Below are positions 13,751 through 23,943 of a DNA stretch of 64,000 nt, piece after piece. The notes beneath the pieces were generated by a model. The model worked only from the letters and a program-made list of their open reading frames with translations, ran no database searches and had not been told where the DNA came from. How positions within the stretch are numbered: position 1 is the stretch's first letter; every line of letters begins with the position of its first letter. The stretch lies in the NCBI GenBank assembly GCA_963691705.1, contig OY829541.1, forward strand, positions 55,723,931 through 55,787,930, written 5' to 3'. The stretch comes from Viola odorata. Lineage: Eukaryota; Streptophyta; Magnoliopsida; Malpighiales; Violaceae. Position numbers and translations under genes: made by a program.

Positions 13751-14265
13751 AGAAAAATTGAGAGTCAAGCCTAAGACTTAAAATAAGGGCGCTTCAAGGG
13801 AGGCAACCCTTGTGTATTTTAATTTTAGGAAGTAAATATTTATTTTAATCACATTTAATTTCTGGGTTATTTTTGTTAGTGTGGGGAAATTGAAGTAGTC
13901 TTGGCCGAGATCTTGGCCAAGGCTTAGAGCTAGACTGCCTGGCGAGTGAAGAGCCCTTTTGTGAGTTAGTGGGACACGTGTCAGCCCGCCAACTAAAAGC
14001 CTTTATTTGCTTTTGAAACGGACAAATTTCAAAAGCCAATTAAAAGGAATTAATTGGCAGCGTGGGAAATTAATCTACCACCTCTGCATATTCCTTCTCC
14101 CACTCTGACATGATCTCCCCACGCCCAACGAAATCCAACCTCTCACCTGAGCTAAAAGCAGCAGACCTTTCTCCTTCTTCTTCCCCAAAATCACACAGTG
14201 ACCCCTGCACAAAATAAACCTCAAAACCCCAAAATCCTCTCTTATCTTTTTTCCCTTTCGCACCC
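13751..14265 (+). other. spacer between gag-pol and ORF2
   Basis: This is non-coding. It contains a purine tract, TTAGTGTGGGGAAATT (13876-13891), resembling the 3' polypurine tract, and directly after it a palindromic-motif cluster (13898-13936). It may act as leader for ORF2 expression; this is inference. Confidence 0.5.
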
Positions 14266-15864
14266 ATGACTGCACCCAGCCGTCCTTCGCCTTCTCACAT
14301 CCCTGAGGAGAGCGATGACCTCCGTGGAGCTCAGCCGACTGCCCTTCCGACCAGTTCCCTCTCCGCCGCAAGACGGTTGCTCAACGCATTAGGGGACGAC
14401 GATTCCATGTCCTCCGAAGATGACTTACCCGAGGAGTCAGAGGAGAGTGTCCAAGGAGGCGACCGAGCTGTTGTCGTGTCCGATGAGGATTCCGATGAGG
14501 TTCCTCTTGCGAAGAGGATGAAGACCTCCGCTCCGGCGACGACGGGAGACAGAGCTAGCCGCCGCCAGAGCAGGCTAATGAAGAAAATGGCAGCTGCCGG
14601 AGCATCTAACCCGACTCCGACAACCGCTGGAAAGAAATCCACTCCTGCCACTGCCGCCGCCGCTACTTTTACCACACCACCACCGCCACCTCCGGCGAAG
14701 AAAAATTCAACCACTGCGCCGCCCAAAAAGTCCGGGCGAGTCAAGCAGGTGGCTCACAAAAAGACACCGACCAAAAAGCCGGCGAAAACCCCAATTGCAG
14801 CTCAGTCTCCACCTCCGCCGAACCCTAATTCAAGCAAGACCACTGCCGCTCCTTCCACTGCCAAGAGCAAAGGGAAACAGAAGGCAGTCGTGGAGGATTC
14901 TGATGAGGACGACGAAAACGATTTAGTCTTGGCCAAAACCGAGGCCAAGACTCCTAAGGTACGATCTCTTCCTCCTCTGCACACACTCAAAGACTGGTTG
15001 AAATTTGATACTCCAGACCTTAAAGCCAAATTGCGTGATATGCATGCCTGTGATATCCCTGCTTTTGCTCGATTAGAGTTTGATTTTTTGAATGAGATGG
15101 CATTAGGGGATAAAATTAGGGAATATGTGTATGCGATTGGTTGGGTCCCTTTTATGTCTGTTGAGTGTGATGCTTTTGCTGAACTGTGTCTTGAGTTTCA
15201 CACAACCTTCTGGTTTGATGAGGATACCTTGTATGTTAGGGGTAGAGACAAACCAGATTTTGCTGCTCCCGATGTGATTAATTTCAGGTTGTGTGATAAA
15301 TGGAGTCACTTGTCTGTTGATGCCTTCAATGCTTTGCTAGGATTTGCCTTTACTGATGAAGCTATTTTTGATTATCCCCAAGATTGGGATAATAATGTTG
15401 CTTTTAGAGAGATCACTGGTGATCCGAATGCTAAGTTTGATAGGAACTCTAAGGCACATGCCATTTTAAACCCTGCTCTTAGAATGCTCCATAGGACCTT
15501 GTCTATCAACCTTTCGGGGAAGACAAAGGTCTCTGGAAATTTAGCCAAGTCTGAATTGTTTCTGTTATGGTGCATTAGGCACAAGAAAAAGGTCAACTTA
15601 GGCTTGTATTTGGTTCAAGTATTGCATGCGCGTGAGTCTAAAACCAAATTGATTTTTGGATCATTGATTACATGGCTTGCTATTCAAACTGCTAAATTCG
15701 ATCCTGCTGCTTCTGATTTGTTTAGATGTTGCTCCCCCAAAATCCTGGATTTTAGATCCTTCGACCAAATGGGACATTTCCATTTGGAAGGAGAGTTTGT
15801 TGCTTGTAACACATGTTTTACACCGGTGGCGGACCACATCTACTCAAAGAAAAATGGAGGATAG
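14266..15864 (+). CDS. Athila ORF2 (env-position protein), 532 aa, ending at an in-frame TAG
   Basis: The N-terminal half (about aa 1-230) is low-complexity: acidic and serine-rich with lysine/proline/alanine tracts, including SEDDLPEE and EDSDEDDEND. The C-terminal half (about 240-530) is a folded-looking domain of the kind found in the ORF beside pol in Athila elements (ATHILA ORF-1 or 'putative plant transposon protein' type), with repeated aromatic/acidic motifs such as RLEFDFLNEM and DKWSHLS. I see no signal peptide or membrane segment, so an envelope role is not supported. The reading frame stays open beyond the TAG apart from one further TAG at 15919-15921. The full protein probably extended to about 16473 and is truncated here. 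A palindromic-motif copy at 14926-14952 encodes VLAKTEAKT. Confidence 0.75.
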   Translation: MTAPSRPSPSHIPEESDDLRGAQPTALPTSSLSAARRLLNALGDDDSMSSEDDLPEESEESVQGGDRAVVVSDEDSDEVPLAKRMKTSAPATTGDRASRRQSRLMKKMAAAGASNPTPTTAGKKSTPATAAAATFTTPPPPPPAKKNSTTAPPKKSGRVKQVAHKKTPTKKPAKTPIAAQSPPPPNPNSSKTTAAPSTAKSKGKQKAVVEDSDEDDENDLVLAKTEAKTPKVRSLPPLHTLKDWLKFDTPDLKAKLRDMHACDIPAFARLEFDFLNEMALGDKIREYVYAIGWVPFMSVECDAFAELCLEFHTTFWFDEDTLYVRGRDKPDFAAPDVINFRLCDKWSHLSVDAFNALLGFAFTDEAIFDYPQDWDNNVAFREITGDPNAKFDRNSKAHAILNPALRMLHRTLSINLSGKTKVSGNLAKSELFLLWCIRHKKKVNLGLYLVQVLHARESKTKLIFGSLITWLAIQTAKFDPAASDLFRCCSPKILDFRSFDQMGHFHLEGEFVACNTCFTPVADHIYSKKNGG

Positions 15865-16473
15865 TACAAGTTGCGTCCCATAGTCATCCCAGGAGAAGAA
15901 GCAGATGGCGATCTTGCCTAGGATCTAGGCCAAGACGCTGGCCATGACACCACCATTCCTGTTGCTGCAGCCGATCTAGGCCAAGACAAGTGCCAAGACC
16001 CCCCTGCCAGTAGCACCAGTGAGCCACCAGAGTGGGCAAGAGAATTCCAAGCTCGCCAGCTGTTCATCCTTGAGCAGCAGAAGATTATCCTCGATCGTCT
16101 TGGCCAAGACAAGGGCCAAGACCAGAATCAAGCACCCGTCAGAAATATGGTGCCTCAGTGGGCCCAATGCCTTAATGACAGGCAGGACGTCCTCCTTGAG
16201 CAGATGAAGCTCACTAGGAAAAACGTCCTCCACGTTTACCAGCACCTCGAAGCCCATTTCAAGCTCCTCAAGGATCTCCATGACAATCTGAGCTCAGAGA
16301 GTGACTCAGAATCCTCTGATGAGGAGGATGAACCCCAGCCATCAGCCCAGCCAGCAAACGCATCCCGCCCGTTGATGCCTCCTCCTCCACCAAAAGAGCC
16401 CAAACCAACATCCTCTCTTGCCCCTGATCTAGGCCAAGACTCTGGCCAAGATCCCCAGACCCCAGCAACTTGA
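15865..16473 (+). pseudogene. C-terminal extension of Athila ORF2 beyond in-frame stops
   Basis: This is in the same frame as ORF2, with a TAG at 15862-15864 and a second at 15919-15921, then open for 183 codons. It encodes a Glu/Gln-rich, possibly coiled stretch (EFQARQLFILEQQK), an acidic serine run and a proline-rich end. Four palindromic-motif clusters (15910, 15973, 16097, 16426) are read here mainly as DLGQD-x-GQD. The composition suggests former coding sequence. Readthrough or inactivation cannot be told apart from the sequence. Confidence 0.55.
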
Positions 16474-16544
16474 GTTGCTTCTGCCCCCAGGTCGTACTTT
16501 TCCTTTCTCTTACTTTTATGCTTTGTTTTTACTTTTGTCTCTCC

Positions 16545-16564
16545 ACACAATGAGGACATTGTGT
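16545..16564 (+). other. 8-bp hairpin upstream of an internal purine tract
   Basis: ACACAATG, a 4-nt loop AGGA, then CATTGTGT form a perfect stem. It lies a few bases before the internal purine tract. A structural role in replication or transcript processing is inference. Confidence 0.55.
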
Positions 16565-16567
16565 CTT

Positions 16568-16583
16568 TAAAGTGTGGGGAGGG
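16568..16583 (+). other. internal polypurine-tract-like site
   Basis: TAAAGTGTGGGGAGGG is nearly the same as the 3' tract at 17551-17565 but about 1 kb upstream. It may be a second plus-strand priming site; this is inference from the motif. Confidence 0.5.
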
Positions 16584-17550
16584 TGTTAAATATGTCTTGT
16601 GTTTTTGAATATTGAATGTTTGTTTGTGTGTTTTGTGTCTGTTTTTGTGAGTCAAATTAGTGTGTTTTAATTTTTAATTTTTATTTCAATATGTCCAGTA
16701 TAGAGTCAGTCATTGCATGATTTTTATTTGTATTTTTATGTATGTTTTGAGTCTGTTTTATTGTGACATCCGAATCCCTTTTTTCTTGCTTAGATTGTTT
16801 AGTCTTTTGGTGAGACTGCATCTAGACACTTCTCTAGGGGATACAATGCTTTAGTAACAAGGAAGTAAATGAGCGTAAATGATCAATGCCCAAGGGGCAT
16901 GTTATCTGATGTTTCCCTAACATTTATCATCCACATGGTCGTAGGGACACTTAGCTAGTACCTTAACTCCTCTTAGGATGATGGGGTTAGCTGATTTGAG
17001 TGTGTCGTTCTATCTACTTATAGTGTGAGGCAAATAAGGTGTTGGAATGTCATAGGACAGACATAGCAAAGGTGGAAGTCCCCGCTGAAAAGGACAAGCT
17101 CTGTCTATGTGCTGTGTCTGTAAACATACAAAGGACACTTGACTTGTCAAAAGAAAAAGAAAATTTTTTAAGGACATAAAAGAAAAGAAGAAAAGAAAAA
17201 GAAAATAAATCTGTCAAAGTGATTTAAATGGCACCAAGTCTTTAGGCACTTATGGATAGACGACACTCGGTGGGGCTCAAATCTTTGGTTAACTCTGTTT
17301 CCCTTTTTCCTTATCGATCTTTGCTAGTAGGGTGTTCTGATACCATGTGGAAGGTGTGTGTTTGGGGTATTGATCATTCCTTGTTAGTCTAGCATTGGAT
17401 ATCTTATTGAAGTATCTTGGCAGATCCAGTGGAAGGGTAAGCAATCTGAAATTGAGAAAGTCCGGGGAGTTCAGGATGTCTGTTTTGCTTTGATGTGTTT
17501 TTAATTTTTGTCGAGTCTTTGAGTCTGTATGCTTGGGGGCAAGCATTGTT
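16584..17550 (+). other. Athila 3' non-coding region
   Basis: About 1 kb without coding potential lies between the internal purine tract and the 3' purine tract. Long 3' non-coding stretches are usual in Athila elements. An A/G-rich run lies at 17155-17215. Confidence 0.6.
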
Positions 17551-17565
17551 TAAGTGTGGGGAGTT
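17551..17565 (+). other. polypurine tract
   Basis: TAAGTGTGGGGAGTT abuts the TG of the 3' LTR and is the expected plus-strand primer site. Confidence 0.85.
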
Positions 17566-19070
17566 TGATTGCATTGCATTTCATCATGTTTTATTGTCCA
17601 TTTTCTAGTTATTTTGGACATTAGATCCACTGATGTTCCCTTTAATTTCCCACATTTGATCAGGTCTGGTTTGGAGGCAGTACAAGAGGAATTCGTGAGA
17701 AGGAGAGCTGGAGCTGACTACTCGAGTCTAGACAGGTTCGTATCTGACGCAGTGCGCTTACCAGAATCGTCTTGGCCTAGACTTCGGCCAAGACTCCTTT
17801 GCGATCAGACTGCAGCTTGGAGCGATTGAAGTACTTTCAGAGTTGAACTCTCACAGCTGGCACGTAGCAGCTGTTCCGCTATTTTAGAGGGATCTGAAGA
17901 CAATCTTATGTAGAATCCCGAATGGGATCTCCCTCTTTTTAATTGCGATTTAGTTTCCATTTATGAACAATTAAATTGTAATAATCTTTTAGGATATTTT
18001 AGGAGTTTGAGTTGGATTGGGACAAAGGTTCTTATGGCTATTTTAGCTGAACATTATTCACCTCTGTCCGCATCCAATCTCAACGAGATAGCTAGGCAAT
18101 TCTTCTTTCTTAGTTCGCCATTGTCAAATACTTTGCTCCGAATTCTTACTTCGGATATATATTATTTATGCAAGTTAATTTCTTTATCTTTTATCCATGA
18201 GTATGAGTAACTAAAAACCCATTCTTGGTAAGGGTTGATGAGCTAAAATTCTTAGTGCAATCGTGAGACATCAACCGTTCTTCACAATCTCTTTCTTTGT
18301 ATTTATTTATTCTTGAACTTAATCTATCGCTTACTCACTAGAGCCAAGGCTTGATCATCCTTGTTCTCTAGGAGAGAAGAGTTGTAACCAGTCTAGAAGG
18401 AGAGGGAGTACCCGCCGGCTAGACGAAGTAGGTGACTAGTCTCGAGCCAGACTAAAAGGATAGGTAAAATAGGTCGAGACCAGATTGACAACCTAGGACC
18501 TTGACCTAGGTACTGTCTTCCCCTGCGCCATTGAAGCGGTGAGCAACCATTCAAGACAGCAGTCAACCGGATAAACCCTTTAACCAGCAAGGTGTCCCTT
18601 GGCTAGGATTATCAGGAGAGGGAGTACCCGCCAGGTAATTTAAAGAGGAGGGAAGACAGGAGTGAAAAGGAGTTCCTCCACTCTATAGCAGTACTATGAA
18701 GAAGAGATGAACATACTTCGGTCAATGATCGATGCATAAGAACGCAAGCTCACCCATCGCCCTTACCTGGAATTCCGTATTACCAGACTTATTCTCAATC
18801 TAGGCCCCAGTCTTGGCCTAGACTTCGGCCAATACTATTTTATATTTTGAACTGTTTTCATTACTTTTTGTTTTGTCTTTAGTTTCAGATAACAACCAAC
18901 TAAAACTCAGTGACGAGGAAGTCGACTCAAGAATTACATGTCCTAGAGATCTCTGTGGACGATCCTCTTACCATCATCTACAAGCTATTGTAGACAGTGA
19001 TAAGTTGTATTTCTACCCCCAATTCCATAACTATTTCACTACTATATTTGACGTGTTCGACGCGCGGTCA
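17566..19070 (+). repeat. 3' LTR of the Athila element (1505 bp)
   Basis: It is almost identical to the 5' LTR. It lacks 18 bp in the first palindrome cluster, where GTCTAGAC remains of a longer paired motif, consistent with loss between short CTAG repeats. Confidence 0.93.
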
Positions 19071-19075
19071 ACATA
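19071..19075. repeat. target-site duplication ACATA (right)
   Basis: Exact match to 6495-6499. Confidence 0.93.
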
Positions 19076-19497
19076 CCTTATTTTAGGATTTGTATTTGTA
19101 TTCTTGAAAAATACCATTTATTCTTACCAGAAGGAATGTGCACTCCCTCTTCATAGAACACAACTGTGAACCTCAAAAATAAATTTGAACTATAATTGAT
19201 CATCCATTTTAGTTAGCTACACATCGGCTGTAGCGCTTCTTACATCTACTTATGTTATAAGAATAATTAAAAAAATTCATAAAATCACTAAAAAATGCAT
19301 GAACTCGAATATTATTGGCATAAGCTAAATGCATAAAAGACAAACAACTTATTAGAAATATATAGACAAATAATTCTATGAAAAATGGACTCTTAATAAT
19401 ATATACTTATCTGATGAGTATACAAGATGATGATATGAACTTTCTTTTCTTTGCACTCTCAAACGATCCATCACCGGTAAATTAAATTCCTTTAGAT
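19076..19497. other. AT-rich spacer
   Basis: Continuation of the pre-insertion locus. No gene was seen. Confidence 0.4.
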
Positions 19498-19871
19498 TGT
19501 TGGAAAATTTTGAGAATAAACAAATATCAACTCGCGAAAAATATTGTCCTAAAGAAATTTATTCCCCCAGGATAAAACGACCTCTTCTGACACGAAGTCA
19601 GGACCAGAACAACAAGAGTCAATCATCATCTAATCATCTTCCAAGAAAGAAAAAGCTTTCTTTTTTATAACAATTTGTTGTTATGGAAAAACAAGAAAGG
19701 GATGTGGAGGTTATAGGAGACGGACGTGTATTAGTGGAGCTATTTTAGAGGAGATGTGTGTTGGTGGAGTGGGTGGTTGAAGAGGAGAGAATTAATTGAA
19801 AGTTATGAAAAAAATAAGTGCTCTCCTCAATTTTACAACAATAACTTTTGTAATACCTCAATTTTACAATA
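19498..19871 (-). repeat. candidate solo copia LTR
   Basis: On the minus strand it begins with the same doubled TTGTAAAATTGAGG unit as the copia LTR fragment near 4016 and ends AATTTTCCAACA, giving inverted TGTTG...CAACA-type termini. I found no clear target duplication, and the outer boundary is degraded (ACAATA where ACAACA is expected). Confidence 0.45.
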
Positions 19872-22497
19872 TGTTTTGCGTTGAAAAGACGTGAATGTAT
19901 TACCAATTCAAGGCCCTTTCATCTAAATACACCAAACTTAACTCTCTTCGTATTTTCAAAGTCCAATATGATCAGAAGAAGAATGTGAGGGCCCTTCGTT
20001 TGAATTGAGAATCAAAAAGTGAAAAAACCACAATTATTTTAGGTAATAGTAACACCTTACATTCTATTCACATAAATTATACAATCTATTATTATGAGTT
20101 ACGATTAAATGACGAACCGTGCTAGTTTTTTAGAACTAAATGAAATTTTACCTTATGTACTTTAATATTTTATTTAATCACCCGATATTAATTTTTTGTT
20201 TAATTATCACTTTATATTTATGTTTTTTTTGTTTAATCATCCTCTGCCGTGACGGAAAAACTTACATGACATGCCACATCATGGAAAGTTTTCTGATATA
20301 TGCTTCCCATCGCAATAAGAGATAATTAAACAAAAAACTACAAGTATATAGGGGAAATTAAATGAACAATTAATATAGGGGTGATTACGATACAAGAATA
20401 AAATGTCATTTTACCCTTTATTTCATGTATGTTTAGCATTAATTTTAAATGCAGCCGCGATCAATCCTTGACTGTATGGCCAATCAAATTAATATCAATT
20501 TTCTAATAAACTCCCTGAATTGGACAAAAAGTAGTACAACTTCTATAGTTAATAGGGAATATAAATTCAGATGGAGTATTATACATTAAAAATACTGAAG
20601 ATGACAATTTACATTAAAACAGTGAGGGAGTCACTTACTAAAAATATGGAGGGAGTGCAATTTTAAAGCTCACACATCCACATTAATCATTCTAATGTGT
20701 TACATAAATATGATAAAACCACAAAAAAGAATGGCCAAAACGTTACCCTATTATATACCCTATTAGGCCAGTACGTACTTCCATTGACTTCAAGCGTAAA
20801 AGCTAAAAACCACAGACAAAACTACATTTAATGACAACTCACATGAGCACATTATCGGCAATGATGAGCGTGTCCTGGAATTTCTTTTGAGCATCTTTAC
20901 CTCTCTCTCTTTTCTTTTTGCAGATGATAAGAAGATTAATGGCATTGATGATTGAAACTATAATTGGAAGATTGGCCAATCCATCTGCTTACAGTTAAAC
21001 CCTCTGATCTCATCCCCGCACTAGCTAAGGTTTATTTATATTTTTCAATCTCTCGAGTATCCTCTTTTATTCCTTTTGCGTAGCGTTGGAAAATAATTAC
21101 ATTCGAATATAGTTGTACTTAAAAAGGAGTAACTCTTTCAATATAATTTTTTTTCATATTTTTAAGATGTCCAAAATCAATATTAAATCAATTAAAAATA
21201 GACAAGTCTCGTATCACTTGCCCAAAATTAATGTTAAGTCAATTATGTGGCTCTGTTCAATTGCAAAGGGCCATCCGCCATGCACCACAAGGGTCACTCT
21301 TTGTCCCATTACTATGATCAGTGTGGTCTCTATCTCTACTCTTTGTAATCATGTTTAAGTTAGTTTGACCCCAATAAAAAAGGTCCATGAACTTATATAT
21401 AGACAAGAAAAATATACTATTGATTATTTTTGTTGTTGTTGTATTATTGATCAAAATATCATTCGGATTTCATCTCTCCTGCCAAACTAATCCCCACCTC
21501 AATTCCAATAAAAAAATTTAGAACCATGTATTAATTTCCAATCTTTTTCAATCCATATATACCACACCATGATCCATGACCAGGGACCTCAGAATGATCA
21601 TGTTACATTAAAATGAAACTCTTCTTCATGATTACAGAGGTTAGCTTTTTTCAAAAGGAAAATTAATTGTATATTAGAAAAATGAAACATTAAGGTATTT
21701 AAATTGGAGTTTATTTATTTATTCTTTAAATCGGAGTTAACTCTATTAGAATTCCCTTCCAATTTATTGGAGCTCATTAATTAATGATTCCAATTATAAG
21801 TTTTTCTTCCTTGTAAAGCAATTAATTAGGTGTAATTATTACTTATTAGGTTGTGTGTCGTGTCGCCTTAACAATTGACCTACCATAATTATGCTTTAAA
21901 CTTATAGTACCATCTTTTTTATTGCCTTATTTTCTTTTCTTTTCAAACCATAACTACAAATTAATCAATTATGAAAGTCTTTGTTTTTGGTTAACGGTAC
22001 TATCAAAAAAATTAATACTTTTAATTATTATTATAATATTCGAGATTAAATCTATGATCATATGTTATAAAGAAACATGAATTAACCGATTGAACAAAAT
22101 AATACCACTTATATCCAAAACTCTTTATTTCTATAAAAAAATAATAAAAAATGTAAGATTTTTCTTAACTTCCAATTCAACCTCCTCCTGTAGGCTGTAT
22201 CCATCATATATTAATCAATCAATTACCTTAATTGTATCATAATCAAATACATACCCAAACCACTAATTAATTGAGGAGACATTCTAAAACCATACCCCCC
22301 AAAAAAACCATTCCAAAACAACCAACCAACCTATTGACCATTCGACATAACGCGGGAAACCAAAAAAAAGTAAATATTAACAGAATCATATTCCAATTGG
22401 GTTGGGGAGAACAGAGCATCTAGAGCTAAAATGACGTTTTGTGTTGTAATTCTAAATTCTAATTCTACCAAATGTCAAACGCCCTCCAACCGTACGA
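19872..22497. other. intergenic region, AT-rich, possible MITE
   Basis: No gene was recognised. At about 20140-20420 a stretch begins ATGAAATTTTACC and ends with the rough complement GGTGATTACG...GTCATTTTACCC, suggesting a decayed inverted-repeat element. The rest is simple AT-rich sequence. Confidence 0.35.
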
Positions 22498-23943
22498 TCA
22501 TACTGCCTTTGGCCCCGGTGACATATCGAACGACTGTGCTTTCCTGTTACTTTTCAACCTTAACAACCCGTACAACTTTCTAAAATCCTTCGGACTAGAA
22601 AAAATCCCAGAATGATCGCCCGCCTCCCCCGTTGCCTCCTGATCCCAGGATTTCCTCGACCCGCTGTCCCACAACCGCCGCCCCACATTCCCGGCGCCTC
22701 CTCTTCCGTCACCCTCCGTTTGCAACGCCGTTATAACAGATTTCAACGCCCGGCTCGGCGAGTTCCGGTTGGCAATCATCAGCTCCCCAATCTCCGCCGG
22801 ACTCAAACTCGCCCCGGTTTGAAAAATCTCCTCCAATTGCGGAAATAGCTTGTGGTCCTTTACACCTAAATAACTACTCGCTAAAGTCTTGAAAGCAGAG
22901 AAATTATCACACAAAGGGAAATGGATATGAACATCAATCCGACCCGGTCGAAGTATACCCCGGTCCACATGATCCTTACTGTTCATAGTAAACACCATAA
23001 TCCTCTCCTCCGCGCAACAACCGTTTAAAATCCCATCCATGAAATTCAAAACCCCAGACAAGCTCACACCCGTTGATTTATCCATCAAGAACCGATCGAG
23101 ATCTTCAATCATCACCACTGATTTGCTCGTGGTTTGCATCAGTAGCGTCTTCAGATCCGAATCATCCAGAACTCTCGACAGATCAATATCGTACACGTCA
23201 TAACTTAGGTAATTAGCCATTGCGGCGATAAAACTCGATTTTCCAGTACCTGATGGGCCGTACAGAAGGTAGCTCCGTTTCCAAGCCCGGCCCAGTCGGT
23301 GATAGTACTGTTTCGCTTTGCCGAACGACTCCAGATCTGACCTCACTTTACTCTTCAGATCAGACTCCATTGAAATCGAGTCAAACGTTGACGGATGAAG
23401 AAACGGGACGGATCTCCACCGCTCGTTCACGTGATCCTGCTGATGATCGAGCTCGGTGTGCATGTACATCTTCAAATCCTTCTTCTCCTCCACCTCCTCG
23501 GCGACGGTGTGTATGTGCTGGAGGTACGGACGGAGGATCCTCCGCTTGTCGGATTTCCGAATCCTGAGGACGAAATTCTTCTTCTCGTTCACCCAATAGA
23601 CTCTGGCGCCGAGGAAATTGTCCTCGATTACCTGGTCGGGGTCGAGCCGGAGGATGATGTCGGAGGGTTTTTTGCCGGTGAAGAGGTTGGTGTTGTGGGA
23701 GTCTTCTAGAGAAGGGAGGGAATTCAGGTAAACGGAGACTTTCCGGTGGAGGGGATTCTCTTGCAAGTTCTCGTTGAATTTGGGTACTTTGAGTGACTGA
23801 TGGACGAGGAAAAAATCTTCTACATACCTCCACCATTTTTTGGTGAGGTGGATTAGACCGGTCTTGAAGAGGAGGACACGGAGGAGGAAGAACAGAGTGG
23901 CAATTATGAACAGAAGAACGAAAAACTGGTAAAGAAATCTCAT
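22498..23943 (-). CDS. BCS1-type AAA-ATPase (At2g46620-like)
   Basis: An intronless frame of 481 aa from MRFLYQFF; the longer frame begins with TTG and was rejected. It has an N-terminal hydrophobic segment (about aa 3-26) that anchors the protein in a membrane, a plant AAA-ATPase N-terminal region (about 30-190), then the AAA core with Walker A GPSGTGKS (about 229-236), Walker B VVMIEDLD (about 276-283) and the arginine-containing RPGRID segment. The last about 60 residues are a basic, glycine-rich tail. This family (BCS1-like, OM66-related) comprises membrane-bound ATPases, some induced by stress or salicylic acid. The substrate of this subgroup is not known to me. Length and absence of introns are normal for the family. 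It looks intact. Confidence 0.88.
   Translation of the reverse strand: MRFLYQFFVLLFIIATLFFLLRVLLFKTGLIHLTKKWWRYVEDFFLVHQSLKVPKFNENLQENPLHRKVSVYLNSLPSLEDSHNTNLFTGKKPSDIILRLDPDQVIEDNFLGARVYWVNEKKNFVLRIRKSDKRRILRPYLQHIHTVAEEVEEKKDLKMYMHTELDHQQDHVNERWRSVPFLHPSTFDSISMESDLKSKVRSDLESFGKAKQYYHRLGRAWKRSYLLYGPSGTGKSSFIAAMANYLSYDVYDIDLSRVLDDSDLKTLLMQTTSKSVVMIEDLDRFLMDKSTGVSLSGVLNFMDGILNGCCAEERIMVFTMNSKDHVDRGILRPGRIDVHIHFPLCDNFSAFKTLASSYLGVKDHKLFPQLEEIFQTGASLSPAEIGELMIANRNSPSRALKSVITALQTEGDGRGGAGNVGRRLWDSGSRKSWDQEATGEAGDHSGIFSSPKDFRKLYGLLRLKSNRKAQSFDMSPGPKAV

Larger units (their letters stand above)
6500..19070 (+). mobile_element. complete Athila-type Ty3/gypsy LTR retrotransposon
   Basis: The element is 12,571 bp with TG...CA LTRs, a 5-bp target duplication, a tRNA-Asp primer site, one long gag-pol frame, a second ORF, a long 3' non-coding stretch and a purine tract before the 3' LTR. 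The Athila lineage is supported by the tRNA-Asp primer site, the DLGAGIN protease motif (DLGASIN in relatives), the FMDDF reverse transcriptase motif, and an extra ORF after pol resembling the Athila ORF1/env-position protein. I saw only about three substitutions and one 18-bp indel between the LTRs, so the insertion is recent. Copies of a palindromic motif (GTCTTGGCCAAGAC and relatives) pervade the element. Confidence 0.93.

Noticed and set aside
14331..14744. Minus-strand frame over Athila ORF2
   Set aside because: It is the antisense shadow of a GC-rich, low-complexity coding region.
14266..15864. Retroviral-type envelope protein
   Set aside because: No signal peptide, fusion segment or membrane anchor was seen. 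Only its position after pol resembles env.
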